64,000 bases of DNA from JBBQUN01 sp963698395 (GCA_963698395.1 CAVOQQ010000003.1:620001-684000); one strand, 5' to 3'; shown: positions 43,081-52,231, counted from the first letter of the stretch. The notes: generated by a model from the letters alone, not told the origin. Made by a program: numbers and translations.

Positions 43081-46000
43081 TGGTGCTCCTTGTTCGGGGT
43101 GAGAGTGAGGTTGGGGTCGAAGGTACGCGGTGTTTCGATCCATGTTCCTGACGAGGTTCGGGTCGACCACCGCTCGTGCGGATTGGAGCGGGCGGCGATA
43201 CGGAGCCATGATCCGCTGGTCAGGGTCCGAAGGATCGGGTTGTTGGCGATGATGGTTTCGATCTGGCTGAGGTCGGCTTGGATGACCGCAAGGAGACGGA
43301 CAGGCTGGTGGAAGCGCTCACCGTCGACATGGGTGCTCTGGAGTGGCAAGCCGACTCGGAGGTCGCCGCGATCGCCGGAGATGACTCCGGTGGTGCCGAA
43401 GGGGTTGTGGAGCAGCTTGTTGCCGGCACCGAACACTTCGGAGTCGACGGTGGAGAAGTAGTACTGGGCCGAGATCCAGTGTCCGACGACCAGTGGCGCC
43501 GTCATGATCGTCTCGAGCACCCGACCGGTCGGGTCGTTGTCGGCGTCATAGCTGTGGAGGAAGGCTCGGCCCTCGAAATCGAGTCCTGCGGTCATCGAAC
43601 GGGGACCGATGATGAAGGCGGCGTTGCTGGCCAGACCCCACTCTGGCCGCACCTGTGCCCAGTCGGCACCCCGTTCTCTCACTCGCGATGACGACCCGGG
43701 AAGGCGGGCGGCGCGAGCCGCAGCCTGACGTTGGCCAGCCTGCTCGAGCACCCCCTCGATGGTGCGGATGCGGTGGTGGTGCTCGCTGGGAACGTCGTCG
43801 CCATCGAGCAGTGACACCCGGTCGCTTGCGGTGTCGTGGAGTCCAGCGGTGAACCAGGTGTCGTCGGGAATGGCGATACCTCGCTCGCCGAGGCCGTGGC
43901 GCACGTCGGGTGAGTTGAGGAGCGCAGCAACGGCTCGAGCATTGTCGTCGCCCGACGCCCCTGCGCAGGCACCACACTCGAGGGCCGTGGCGTGGGGGTT
44001 GTTGACGGTGCGGCTCGTGTGGCCGCAGAGGATGACGAGCGGCGCGAACCGTTCGGTGAGTCCCATGGTCTTGAGAACCGACTCGGCGAAGAAGGTCCGT
44101 TGCTCGAGGAGCACCTCGTCGTCATCCAGGATCATCCGTGTCGCCGGCGCTGCCGGCGGGTTCGATGGCGAAGGAAGGAAGGTGCGGCGAGCTGCGGAAG
44201 GTCCGGCGAACCAACCTGCGGTCTCGGCGAGAGCGAACGGCGATCCCGGACCGTACTTGGCCCCGGCGTGCGCAGCGACCACCGCCGACGTGAGCCGCTG
44301 CCGGGTCATCACGGCTGCCACCTGCTGAATGCTCTGTTCGCGTGCCTGCTCGGTGGCACCGATGGCAGGAGAGACCAGCACGGGGCAGCGAGGCTCCGCA
44401 TGATCCCAGCCCAACTTGCGGATTCGCATCGGCACACCGAAGAAGCCGGCGAAACCGATCGTCTCGATGTTGCCCAACGCCTCGATCTGGCTCCGTAGGC
44501 CCTCGGATCGCACGTCGATGCAGAAAACCATCTGGGCGTCTGGTCGATCGGTCGTCTTCCCCGGGTCCAACCGGTCGAGCATCGACAAGATCCGTGCGTC
44601 GACAGCGCGTTCCTGGGCTTCGAGCCACATCGACGCCCGAGCCCCTGCCGGCACCTCGGCCAGTATGGAGCGGATGGCAGACCGATCGGCGGGGCCACCC
44701 GAGGGCGCCAGAAGGTTGGCAACCGTATCGACGCGGGACTCGAGGTCTCGTTCGCCAGTGTTGTCGTCGCTGGACGACGCCGCTGGTGAACGATCGGAGG
44801 CGCCCTGCGAGGCGAAAACGCCCGCTTCGAGCAGTGCTCGGACGGCGACGAGTTCGATCGGTGCGAGCGGTGGCCGCTGCTCGTCGGAGAGCGCCCACTC
44901 GGTCCGCCACTTGGCCAAGCCGGACCAACCGGCGAGATGACACAGTTGGCTGCGAGCCTCGGCGACACGGTCCTCGTCGCTGACACCCGACACCGTGAGC
45001 GCCGCATCGATGAGAGCGGCGGGGTCGTCACCGAGGTCGGCGATCCACTGCCGGACCGATGGGGTGGTGAGGGCGTTGACTCGCGGATCGCTCTGCATCA
45101 GGCGACGGGACATCGCAACGAAGCTCTCTTCGGACCGCCGTGCGCCCCACTTCGGTGGCGACACGTAGGCCATCAGCCACGACGACAACACGTCATCGAT
45201 GACGCCGCTCGTCGCGTCGGCCAGCCGCCCGTGCAGCGCCGTGGTGACCGTGTCGATCGTCGTGGACTCCGGGCCGTGCAGCAGATCGGCGACGATCACA
45301 TCGACCGGAGACACGTCGTGCCCGTCGATCACGACGGGACCCCGTTCGCACAGCTCGGTGAACCGATAGTGAGCAACATGGGCCAGATCGGCCGCCTGGG
45401 TGCGCCCGTTGGCATGGTCGAGTCGATACTCCTCGAGGCTGAGGTGGGTTCGGGCGCCCAGCCAGCGCCGAGCCATCTCCGTGGCGTTGTCGAAGCCCAT
45501 CGACTCCAGTCCGCCCAGCGGATTGACGGCGACGAACGAAGAAAGCGGCCACTGCGGGGCGATAACCGAGCCGGCCTGTGCGACGTCGGCCCGGATCTCG
45601 GCCCGTCGTGGGCGATCGATCGAGACGACCGGGAGGCTCGCCGGCGGCAGCAGCATGGCGCCGTTCGCTGACCGGGGACTCGACAGCGCCGGCTCGCTGA
45701 GACGAACGACGAGTTGTCGAGCCTGGTCGCGGCGTGAGACACCCCGATCGCCCGGGAGCAGCACGATCGTGCCGACAGCGATGCCGACGACGGCCAGGGT
45801 GATCAGGAGTTCGCCGCGACCGATGACGGTCGACGAAGCCACGTTCTCCAGCGACGGTTTGAGAAAGAGTTCCAGGAGTCGCAACCCTCCGAGATAGGTC
45901 AGAGCCGAAAGCACCGCGGCGATCGCACCGGCACCAATCGAGACGGCCGGTTCGAAGGGTGAGCGCTGTAGCCAACCGTGCATTCCCGAGGCAATGGTGA

Positions 46001-47201
46001 GCCAGGCGAACACGAAGACCAGCACCTCACCCGCCGGGGCGACGTCCGGCGGTATGACGAGCCCGACTGCTGCGACGGCGATCGTGGCAACCGTGGCCGA
46101 GGCGATCAGTCGAGTCGTAGCCGAGACCTCGACGCCGATGGCGGGCCGGCGCCGACTTCGCAGACCCGAAGCCACGGTGTCACCGGAGCCGAGGAAGAGC
46201 GCCGCCTTGTACATGCCGTGTCCGGCGATGTGGAACACGGCACTGCTGAAGGCGCCAACGGCACATTGGATGACCATGAAGGCCATCTGCGCCACCGTCG
46301 ACCATGCCAAGGAACCCTTGATGTCCGACCGAATCAGCATGGCGCCGGTGGCGACGACGACCGTGAGCACGGCGAGAGCGAACGCCGCGATCACCGCCGG
46401 GTCCGACTCGACGAACGGTGCCGCGAATCGGATCAAGACCAAGCCGGCACCGCTCACCAGGCCGGCATGGACCAGAGCCGAGACGGGAGTGGGTGCAGCG
46501 AGGGTGCCGATCAGCCAGCGGTGGAAGGGCACCATGGCCGAGCGCGAGGCGCCGGCGAGGACGATCAGCATCATCACGAGATGCAGTGTCTCGATGCCGA
46601 GTATCGACGATGATCGCAGGTCGGCCACGGCCAAGCCGGCGTCGCCCGTCAACAGACCATCGCTGCGAAGCGTGGCCAACGCGACGCCCGCCACCAGGGC
46701 GAGGTCACCGATCATCAGGGTGCGCCGAATCCGACGTTGCGCCTGTTGAGCCGTCGACCAGCCCGATTCGAAACCGACGAGTCCGATCAGCGCCCAACCC
46801 GACAGCACCCACCCCACGACCAAGAACACCGGTGCCGAGGGGACGATCACCATGGCGCTACCCGAAGCGACGAGTCCGATGCGAGCGAAGTAGCCGGCCG
46901 CTCGGCCGTCGTCGTCGAGCGATCTCGACGAGAACCCCGCCACCACCGTGGCCGTGCCCATCACGACAGCGAGCAACACCGCGGCCGTCCGGTCGACCGA
47001 TGCGTCCAACCATCTACTGACCTCGAGCGTCCCGTCGCCGTCGAGACCGCTCGACACGACGAGCACCATGGCGGCAGCAAAGGCGAGGGCCCCAGCAATC
47101 GTGAGCGAGCGACCCGCCCGCTCCTTGTCGGTGGCCACCAACGCCAACGCTGCCCCGACGAGCGGCACGATCACCGCCATGACCACGGCAAGAATCAACA
47201 T
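43077..47201 (-). CDS. DabB-DabA fusion: DAB inorganic-carbon accumulation protein
   Basis: A 1374-residue fusion. Residues ~1-490 are DabB, an NADH-quinone oxidoreductase ND5/MrpA-like proton channel with many membrane helices and VPFHRWLIGTLAAPTPVSAL, DIKGSLAWSTVAQMAF. A linker (~490-530) leads to DabA (DUF2309/UPF0753), beginning RAEIRADVAQAGSVIAPQWP. The beta-carbonic-anhydrase-like zinc site is intact: C894-X-D896 (VFCIDVRSEG), H1061 (ILCGHTSR) and C1076 (LECGACAG), with the same C-X-D and H-X14-C spacing as separate DabA proteins. DABs hydrate CO2 vectorially using the cation gradient. AAGGAG lies upstream of the ATG, and a PII-like gene follows. Confidence 0.92.
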   Translation of the reverse strand: MLILAVVMAVIVPLVGAALALVATDKERAGRSLTIAGALAFAAAMVLVVSSGLDGDGTLEVSRWLDASVDRTAAVLLAVVMGTATVVAGFSSRSLDDDGRAAGYFARIGLVASGSAMVIVPSAPVFLVVGWVLSGWALIGLVGFESGWSTAQQAQRRIRRTLMIGDLALVAGVALATLRSDGLLTGDAGLAVADLRSSSILGIETLHLVMMLIVLAGASRSAMVPFHRWLIGTLAAPTPVSALVHAGLVSGAGLVLIRFAAPFVESDPAVIAAFALAVLTVVVATGAMLIRSDIKGSLAWSTVAQMAFMVIQCAVGAFSSAVFHIAGHGMYKAALFLGSGDTVASGLRSRRRPAIGVEVSATTRLIASATVATIAVAAVGLVIPPDVAPAGEVLVFVFAWLTIASGMHGWLQRSPFEPAVSIGAGAIAAVLSALTYLGGLRLLELFLKPSLENVASSTVIGRGELLITLAVVGIAVGTIVLLPGDRGVSRRDQARQLVVRLSEPALSSPRSANGAMLLPPASLPVVSIDRPRRAEIRADVAQAGSVIAPQWPLSSFVAVNPLGGLESMGFDNATEMARRWLGARTHLSLEEYRLDHANGRTQAADLAHVAHYRFTELCERGPVVIDGHDVSPVDVIVADLLHGPESTTIDTVTTALHGRLADATSGVIDDVLSSWLMAYVSPPKWGARRSEESFVAMSRRLMQSDPRVNALTTPSVRQWIADLGDDPAALIDAALTVSGVSDEDRVAEARSQLCHLAGWSGLAKWRTEWALSDEQRPPLAPIELVAVRALLEAGVFASQGASDRSPAASSSDDNTGERDLESRVDTVANLLAPSGGPADRSAIRSILAEVPAGARASMWLEAQERAVDARILSMLDRLDPGKTTDRPDAQMVFCIDVRSEGLRSQIEALGNIETIGFAGFFGVPMRIRKLGWDHAEPRCPVLVSPAIGATEQAREQSIQQVAAVMTRQRLTSAVVAAHAGAKYGPGSPFALAETAGWFAGPSAARRTFLPSPSNPPAAPATRMILDDDEVLLEQRTFFAESVLKTMGLTERFAPLVILCGHTSRTVNNPHATALECGACAGASGDDNARAVAALLNSPDVRHGLGERGIAIPDDTWFTAGLHDTASDRVSLLDGDDVPSEHHHRIRTIEGVLEQAGQRQAAARAARLPGSSSRVRERGADWAQVRPEWGLASNAAFIIGPRSMTAGLDFEGRAFLHSYDADNDPTGRVLETIMTAPLVVGHWISAQYYFSTVDSEVFGAGNKLLHNPFGTTGVISGDRGDLRVGLPLQSTHVDGERFHQPVRLLAVIQADLSQIETIIANNPILRTLTSGSWLRIAARSNPHERWSTRTSSGTWIETPRTFDPNLTLTPNKEHQ

Positions 47202-47317
47202 CGGGGCGCTCCGATCTCCTTCGCATGACCCGCGACCGTGTCGACGTGGCCTCGCTCATGGTCAGGACACTCATCTCGCCGGTCGTGTTCGGCGGCTTCT
47301 ACTCTGAACATGATCTG

Positions 47318-47355
47318 CAATATATGTATTGTATTTCATGTGTGCAACAACATGA
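47318..47355. promoter_or_regulatory. dabBA promoter with two palindromes, shared with its divergent regulator
   Basis: Minus strand: TTGCAC (47347-47342), exactly 17 nt, TATATT (47324-47319), directed at dabBA. The palindrome CAATA-TATG-TATTG (47318-47331) covers the -10 and TCATGT-N8-ACATGA (47336-47355) covers the -35. Both are good operators for the winged-helix protein encoded at 47380, whose own -10 TAGAAT is at 47368-47373. This stretch is AT-rich against its surroundings. Confidence 0.7.
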
Positions 47356-47379
47356 GGCGAATTGCGCTAGAATTTGTGG

Positions 47380-47709
47380 ATGACGACGAGTTCGAGCTCC
47401 CGATCCTGGACGTTCCTCACCAACCACGCTCACGTGCTCTTGGCCATCGCCTCGTCACCCGACGCCCGTGTTCGCGACCTGGCCCAGCTCGTGGGTGTCA
47501 CCGAACGCACGGCGATGCAGATCATCGATGACCTGGAAGTCGACGGCTACATCACTCGAGAGCGGGTCGGCCGCCGCAACCGCTACCACATCGATCGATC
47601 GCACCCGCTGCGCCACCCGCTGGAACAGCACCACGAGATCGACGCCCTACTCAAGGCGGTGTCGCATGCAACCGTCACGCTCGACGAGGAACGCCCTGCG
47701 GTCTCCTAG
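47380..47709 (+). CDS. Winged helix-turn-helix regulator divergent from dabBA
   Basis: A 109-residue MarR/ArsR-like regulator: SWTFLTNHAHVLLAIASSPD, then ARVRDLAQLVGVTERTAMQI (helix-turn-helix) and DGYITRERVGRRNRYHIDRS (wing), ending in a dimerisation helix. This compact family is common in actinobacteria. ATG 47380 has TAGAAT 6 nt upstream. Its position facing dabBA with two palindromes between suggests that it represses or activates carbon uptake; the signal is unknown. Confidence 0.8.
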   Translation: MTTSSSSRSWTFLTNHAHVLLAIASSPDARVRDLAQLVGVTERTAMQIIDDLEVDGYITRERVGRRNRYHIDRSHPLRHPLEQHHEIDALLKAVSHATVTLDEERPAVS

Positions 47710-47793
47710 TCGGCGAACCGACCGCATCGCAGCCGCCGCCTGCCGGTGCAACGAGACAACCGGCGATTGCCTCCAGCACCACGAAGGCACTGC

Positions 47794-49284
47794 TCAGCTC
47801 GATCGCCTGGCAAGATCGGCAGCTGTCCAGAATCCTGGTTGGGGATCGTCGAGACGACCACCCGACGCGTAGAGGCGGAGCCGCTTCAGGCTGTCCTCGG
47901 AGAGCATGTCGATGGCGTCGAAGAAGGCGTTCGGCCCAGCCGTTCGAAGTGCGGTGTCGCCGTCGCTGGGCTTCCTTGGCAGATGACTCGTGAGGAAGAC
48001 CAGCGGCACCCGCGCTCGATCGGCGTCTCCACGAAGCGCGTGCGCTCGGCCAAGGCACTTCCACACGGTGTCGGTCTTCAAGAGCCCGCCGCGGTGGCTC
48101 GTGAACGCTCCGGACACGTCGAAGTACCATGAGTCGCCGTTGCCGTCCTTTGCGATGAAGTTGACCGTGACACCGGTCTTTCTGATCCGCCGGTTGCGCG
48201 CTTCGATGGTGAAACCGGCTTCGACCAGGAGCTCTTCGGCGAGCTTCTGAGCTGCCTTCCCTTCCCTGGTCGCCCGGCTCTGGAAGTCCTCTGGTTCTTC
48301 TTGATGGTCGAGCACCGGTGTCGGTCCAGTCGGATCGTTCTCGGCAACCGTGATTGTCAGAACGATCGGTTGCGGAGCCTCGGTCGCAACACGCTCGCGA
48401 GCGATCTCGACGTAGTTCGGATCGAGGTCGTAGCCGGCATACCGGCGTCCGAGCCGTGCGGCGGCAACGAGCGACGAACCTGATCCCATGAACGGGTCGA
48501 GAATCAGGTCGTCTTTGAACGTGTACAGGCGGATGAGCTGCTCGGGAAGTTCCACCGGGAAGGGCGCCGGGTGGCCGACTCGCCGAGCCGACTCGGGTGG
48601 GATCGACCAGACGTCGAGCGTCGAGGCCATGAAGTCTTCGGTGAGAATGGTGCTCTCGTGCGGCAGCCCCGCTGCGAGACGTTGCTTGACCGTCTTCGCT
48701 CGGTCGAAGCGACCCTTGCTCGCGACGATGACCCGCTCGCTGATGTCACGGAGCACTGGATTCGCCGCGCTGCGGAACGATCCCCATGCGCACGACCCGC
48801 TTGCGCCCTCTGCTTTCTGCCAGATCAGTTCACCCCGAAGGAGCATGCCCAGGTCGTGTTCGAGAATTCGAATCACGTCGGCCGACAGGCTGCGGTACGG
48901 CTTGCGCCCGAGGTTTGCGACGTTGACAGCAATTCGCCCGCCCGGCTCGAGCTTTCGAACACACTCGGCGAACACGTCGGTCAGCATCTCGAGATACTCG
49001 AGGTACGACGCGGGGATTCCCTCGCGATCCAGTTCTTCCTCGTACTGCTTGCCTGCGAAGTACGGAGGTGACGTGACGACCAGTGCGACGGATCCGTCGT
49101 CGATGGCGTCCATGTAGCGGGCATCACCGCAAAGGAAGGGTTCTGCGATCGGCCTCGGGACAGGAATGTGCTGGTCGTCGGTCAGCGCGGGCGCACGGAA
49201 CCGATCGTAGAACGGAGTCGAGTCGTGACTCTCTCGCGCTCCGACCCCGAAGTTCGAGGTCGTCGTCTTGCGTCGTTGCCCCAC
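47794..49284 (-). CDS. Amino-type DNA methyltransferase with C-terminal nuclease-like domain
   Basis: A 496-residue protein. The methyltransferase half has motif IV VVTSPPYFAGKQYEEELD and motif I DPFMGSGSSLVAAARLGRRY, the order of beta-class N4-cytosine/N6-adenine enzymes. From about residue 325 a second domain (AAQKLAEELLVEAGFTIEAR ... VNFIAKDGNGDSWYFDVSGA, TDTVWKCLGRAHAL) looks like a PD-(D/E)XK-type fold, with D/DVS positions that could be catalytic. GTG 49284 is chosen because VGQRRKTTTSNFGVGARESH is the conserved N-terminus and GGAGG lies 4 nt upstream. No separate restriction gene is adjacent. Confidence 0.82.
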   Translation of the reverse strand: MGQRRKTTTSNFGVGARESHDSTPFYDRFRAPALTDDQHIPVPRPIAEPFLCGDARYMDAIDDGSVALVVTSPPYFAGKQYEEELDREGIPASYLEYLEMLTDVFAECVRKLEPGGRIAVNVANLGRKPYRSLSADVIRILEHDLGMLLRGELIWQKAEGASGSCAWGSFRSAANPVLRDISERVIVASKGRFDRAKTVKQRLAAGLPHESTILTEDFMASTLDVWSIPPESARRVGHPAPFPVELPEQLIRLYTFKDDLILDPFMGSGSSLVAAARLGRRYAGYDLDPNYVEIARERVATEAPQPIVLTITVAENDPTGPTPVLDHQEEPEDFQSRATREGKAAQKLAEELLVEAGFTIEARNRRIRKTGVTVNFIAKDGNGDSWYFDVSGAFTSHRGGLLKTDTVWKCLGRAHALRGDADRARVPLVFLTSHLPRKPSDGDTALRTAGPNAFFDAIDMLSEDSLKRLRLYASGGRLDDPQPGFWTAADLARRSS

Positions 49285-49614
49285 AGATCCTCCGATCACC
49301 GGCAGCCCCCAAGGTCTCGGGCACCGTGAGCGCGTCGAACAGACGCGCGGCCCGAGCATAGTGGTCCGATTCATCCACGAACATCAGTCGGAGCGAAGGG
49401 TCGCGCCGGGCGCCTCGGCACCAGTGAGTCGGGAACCGAAGACCTGAGGCGAACGCTGGAAGGAGAAAGCACATCCATCGCCGGCCCCTGGAGCCGATCG
49501 CCGAACCGTTTCGTTTCCGCTTCGGCGTTGCCTACGATTTGCCCGTTTCCGGGGAAGCGCCGTCGGCCCCAACGATCCCCGAACTCGTTGGCAGCCTGAC
49601 CGTCGGGGCACAGA
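49285..49614. other. 330-bp region with no supported gene
   Basis: Only short unconvincing frames are present. The region lies between the methyltransferase gene and a fur fragment, in decayed accessory DNA. Confidence 0.4.
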
Positions 49615-49740
49615 CTAGGAGACGACCTCGTCGGCGTCGACCAAGTGGTCGCAGCTCCGACAGACGAGATGATGGTGGTTGTCGTTCACGTGAGTCTCGT
49701 GACTCTCGGGCGATCCAGCCGGGTGGAGGAGAGCGCCACC
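49615..49740 (-). pseudogene. Fragment of a Fur-family regulator gene
   Basis: About 42 codons read GGALLHPAGSPESHETHVND and then NHHHLVCRSCDHLVDADEVV, the metal-binding middle of FurA-type proteins (HHH and CxxC ligands). The DNA-binding N-terminus and the C-terminal half are missing and a stop follows. It is a degraded remnant, probably from a katG/furA-like pair. Confidence 0.75.
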
Positions 49741-50087
49741 GAGCTGGCCCGGCGATGGTGGCGTCTCGGCGGCATTTGATGAGAGCGTTCTTTGCCCGGG
49801 TGGGCTTGTTGTCACGGTCAGAGACGGTGACGCCGCGCGTATCGGCGTCACCGAGAGATCGTCGACCGGTACGCAGATGACACCCCCCGGCATGCTGAGA
49901 TGAAGTGGCGTCACGCCGTCGACAGTGACTCCCGGTTCGAACTCGCTGACGACTGGCACATCGACGACTCGCAACCGACGGACAAAGATGGCATCGCAGA
50001 AGCGACCATGGTGGCTCGGGCTTCGCTCCAGCCTTGCCAGCGTTCGTCTGATCATTGCTCGCAGCCGTGGGGACTGGCGTTGGAGAC
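49741..50087. other. 347-bp region with no supported gene
   Basis: A frame continues through it on the minus strand into the fur fragment but without family resemblance. Nothing else is seen. Confidence 0.35.
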
Positions 50088-50290
50088 GTGACGACGGGAG
50101 GACGGCTCATCGGCAGCGGGCGCTCGGCTGACATCTACGAGATCGACACCTTTCTGGTCCTCCGTCGGAGCCGGTCGAAACCGATTCGCGACTCTGAGCC
50201 GATGATCATGGGCAAGGTTCGAAGCGGCGGGTTCCCGGCTCCACAAGTCCATGCAGTCGACGGCTACGACATGACGATGGATCGACTCGC
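50088..50290 (+). pseudogene. Truncated aminoglycoside/antibiotic phosphotransferase-like gene
   Basis: From GTG 50088 the reading TTGGRLIGSGRSADIYEIDT, then GFPAPQVHAVDGYDMTMDRL, matches the N-lobe (glycine-rich loop and hinge) of APH-type kinases. After ~67 residues the resemblance stops and the frame ends at 50369. The catalytic HxD lobe is absent, so it is a fragment. Confidence 0.65.
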
Positions 50291-50460
50291 CAGGCCGCGC
50301 GTAGGTAGCGAGGGTGACCCATATCGATCAACAGTCCGCCCGAGAATTGCATCCCCAAACAGCGGGTAGGCGTCGCTATTCTTTGACGCGAACGTCGCTC
50401 CTCTCCCCCGTGACTGAACGAGGTCGTGCGCAGCTTCGGGCGTCATGACCGCTGTCGGAC

Positions 50461-50727
50461 TCAGGCGACATCGAGGAATTTACGGAGCGCCTCGCGAATC
50501 ACTGCGCTCGTCGTCGTGGACTCTGCCTCTGCTCTCGCCTCGATCGCAGCCCGCAACTCCGGGTCGATGCGCACAGGCACCACGTCGGCAGGCCCTGAAC
50601 CCATCGCCGGCCGTCCGGGCCTCCGCTGCTGTTTCAGTGTTTCGACGTCGTAGTCGGTGGTTTCGGCCTCCGTGGCGAGCGCGTCGAGTTCGGTGAGTGT
50701 GCGTCCGGTTTTGGTGCGTCGAGTCAT
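50461..50727 (-). CDS. Ribbon-helix-helix antitoxin
   Basis: An 88-residue protein. The C-terminal part is VVPVRIDPELRAAIEARAEA and TSAVIREALRKFLDVA, a CopG/MetJ-type ribbon-helix-helix that dimerises and binds operator DNA. The basic N-terminal half (TKTGRTLTELDALATEAETT) is the toxin-binding type of arm. It overlaps the toxin-like gene upstream by 4 nt, the usual toxin-antitoxin order with toxin first. Confidence 0.8.
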   Translation of the reverse strand: MTRRTKTGRTLTELDALATEAETTDYDVETLKQQRRPGRPAMGSGPADVVPVRIDPELRAAIEARAEAESTTTSAVIREALRKFLDVA

Positions 50728-50945
50728 CGTTGGTCGTCCCCTGTCGGGAGTAGATCGAAGAAGGTCGGGCGAAGCCGCATGGCGTGGATCACCAGATCGA
50801 CGCCATCGAGTTGTAGCCAGATGACCTCGAGGCGGTTGCCAGCCAGATCAGGGCCGATCGTCAACACCTTCGGTGGGTCGGCATCCGGTTCGAAATCGAT
50901 ACTCGTGATTGCGTTGTCTACGGCGTGGATGATCGACGATTCGTT
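50724..50945 (-). pseudogene. Toxin gene partner, 5'-truncated
   Basis: The reading SSIIHAVDNAITSIDFEPD, then KVLTIGPDLAGNRLEVIWLQ and VIHAMRLRPTFFDLLP, matches a small toxin family usually encoded with RHH antitoxins (BrnT/DUF4258-like). The first ~15 residues are missing: at about 50940 the sequence switches to the integrase fragment. Unless it is translated as a fusion from the ATG at 51059, it has no start codon and is probably inactive. Confidence 0.6.
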
Positions 50946-51514
50946 GCGGTCGTTGCCGCCACCGACGTCCCGTCGACTCGCAAGAGACCACGACTGAGCG
51001 CGAACTCGAGCTCGCCGGCACCGATCTCGTTGAGGCCGAGCGAGTGGCGATCGAACCACCGAGCCAGAGGTGAGGTCGTATCCATCTCGGCATTGGGGTC
51101 GAAGGCCACGTTGTACAACCAGGACCGGAGCTCGGCGTCGGACACCGGCGGCGCTGGATCATCCGGGTAGACGAGGTGGGGCGTGAACGCCACGAGTACC
51201 TCGACCCCGGCCCGTCGAGAATTGCCGGCCCATTTCGGCCACTTCACCTCCAGCCACTGCTGCGCCCATTCGAAGAACGACAGGTCGACCCGCACTCACT
51301 CAGCCGGCAGGCCGGTCGCGAGGTCGAACGGCTGGGCGGCGCCGACGGCGACGAGCAGCAGCGACCGGAGCCGCTCCGCCTGGGCCTTCGACTTGAATTT
51401 GCGCATACGGTCGCGACCGCCGATCCGCCAACGCACCGACCACCGACGTTGCTCCTTTGCGACGTCGGCCTTCGGCACACCGAGCGCGAAGACCTGCACC
51501 TTCTGGGCGGTCAT
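50930..51514 (-). pseudogene. Tyrosine integrase, N-terminal part only, with a nonsense codon
   Basis: ATG 51514 starts MTAQKVQVFALGVPKADVAK, and RRWSVRWRIGGRDRMRKFKS is the arm-type DNA-binding domain. A TGA at 51298-51296 interrupts the frame where Trp is expected, then VRVDLSFFEWAQQWLEVKWP continues in the same frame through the core-binding domain to VAATTATNRR. The catalytic R-H-R-Y domain is gone, replaced by the toxin-antitoxin genes. It lies 150 bp from the tRNA-Ser-derived repeat at 51667, as expected for an integrase that used that att site. Confidence 0.8.
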
Positions 51515-51666
51515 CGATCGCCTGCGTCGTGTCTCTGGAACACCGTTGGGGTCTCTATCGGCCCCTTGCCAGTGTTCCGTGAGTGTTCCGGCGTTGATTC
51601 TGGTCGCTTCGAGACTCATTGCTTCCCTTGACTGATGAGGGTCGAAACCCAGGCTGATCAGGGAAC

Positions 51667-51727
51667 ACTTGGCGGAGAGAGGGGGATTCGAACCCCCGGT
51701 GACCGTGAAGCCACAACGGTTTTCAAG
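51667..51727 (-). repeat. Left att-like repeat: 61-bp copy of the tRNA-Ser(TGA) 3' half
   Basis: The 61 bp are identical to 57419-57479. They run from the anticodon loop (CTTGAAA) to just past the 3' CCA of tRNA-Ser, without the 5' half of the gene. This is the footprint left when an element integrates into a tRNA at an anticodon-loop crossover. Confidence 0.93.
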
Positions 51728-51738
51728 CACGGGTCTCT

Positions 51739-51778
51739 GACCTGGAGAACGCACCCGGAGAGTGCGTTCTCGCAGGTC
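51739..51778. other. 16-bp-arm hairpin beside the left att repeat
   Basis: GACCTGGAGAACGCAC and GTGCGTTCTCGCAGGTC pair fully except for one bulged base, with a 7-nt loop (CCGGAGA). It starts 12 bp from the att-like repeat. It could be an integrase/excisionase arm site, a single-stranded folding signal or a terminator; there is no T-run. The rest of 51728-52231 has no supported gene. Confidence 0.6.
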
Positions 51779-52231
51779 GGAATGCACTCCGAGCGATCGT
51801 GCCGGTGACCGCGAAACCTCGCTACAGACCCTTCTTGACTCCTGCCAGTGGCACCACAGTGGCACGGATAGGCCCACCCCCGTGATGCTCGGTGTGAACG
51901 AGCGAGTGCACGCGATCAAGAGGTAGACCACCGTCTCGGTCCAGCTTGAGCAAGAGCTCGGTGACGCCCTCGACGAGGCAGCTCGGCCCTCATCCAGGAT
52001 CCCGCTGCGACGCGATCTGTCACCAGGCCGGATCAGCGGCGCCCGCCGGGGATGCGCCGCCGCTCGAACACCATGCCCGGCGGTCGCCGGGGCCGATAGA
52101 GCCTGCATTCGAGCTCCCGACAGGGATCTGCGTAACCGAGGTCGCCGTTCGACGTCAGGACCCCGAGCGGCTCCGGCCAATCCGGAATCGACGCGAATCA
52201 TGACCGACTGCCAAACGCAAGGAGGTGACGC

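Noticed and set aside
49124..49474. A minus-strand frame starting MFVDESDHYARAARLFD near 49380 as a gene
   Set aside because: It runs out of frame over the methyltransferase N-terminus and has no recognisable domain.
51667..51727. The partial tRNA-Ser copy as a second functional tRNA
   Set aside because: It lacks the acceptor 5' strand and the D-arm, so it cannot fold as a tRNA.
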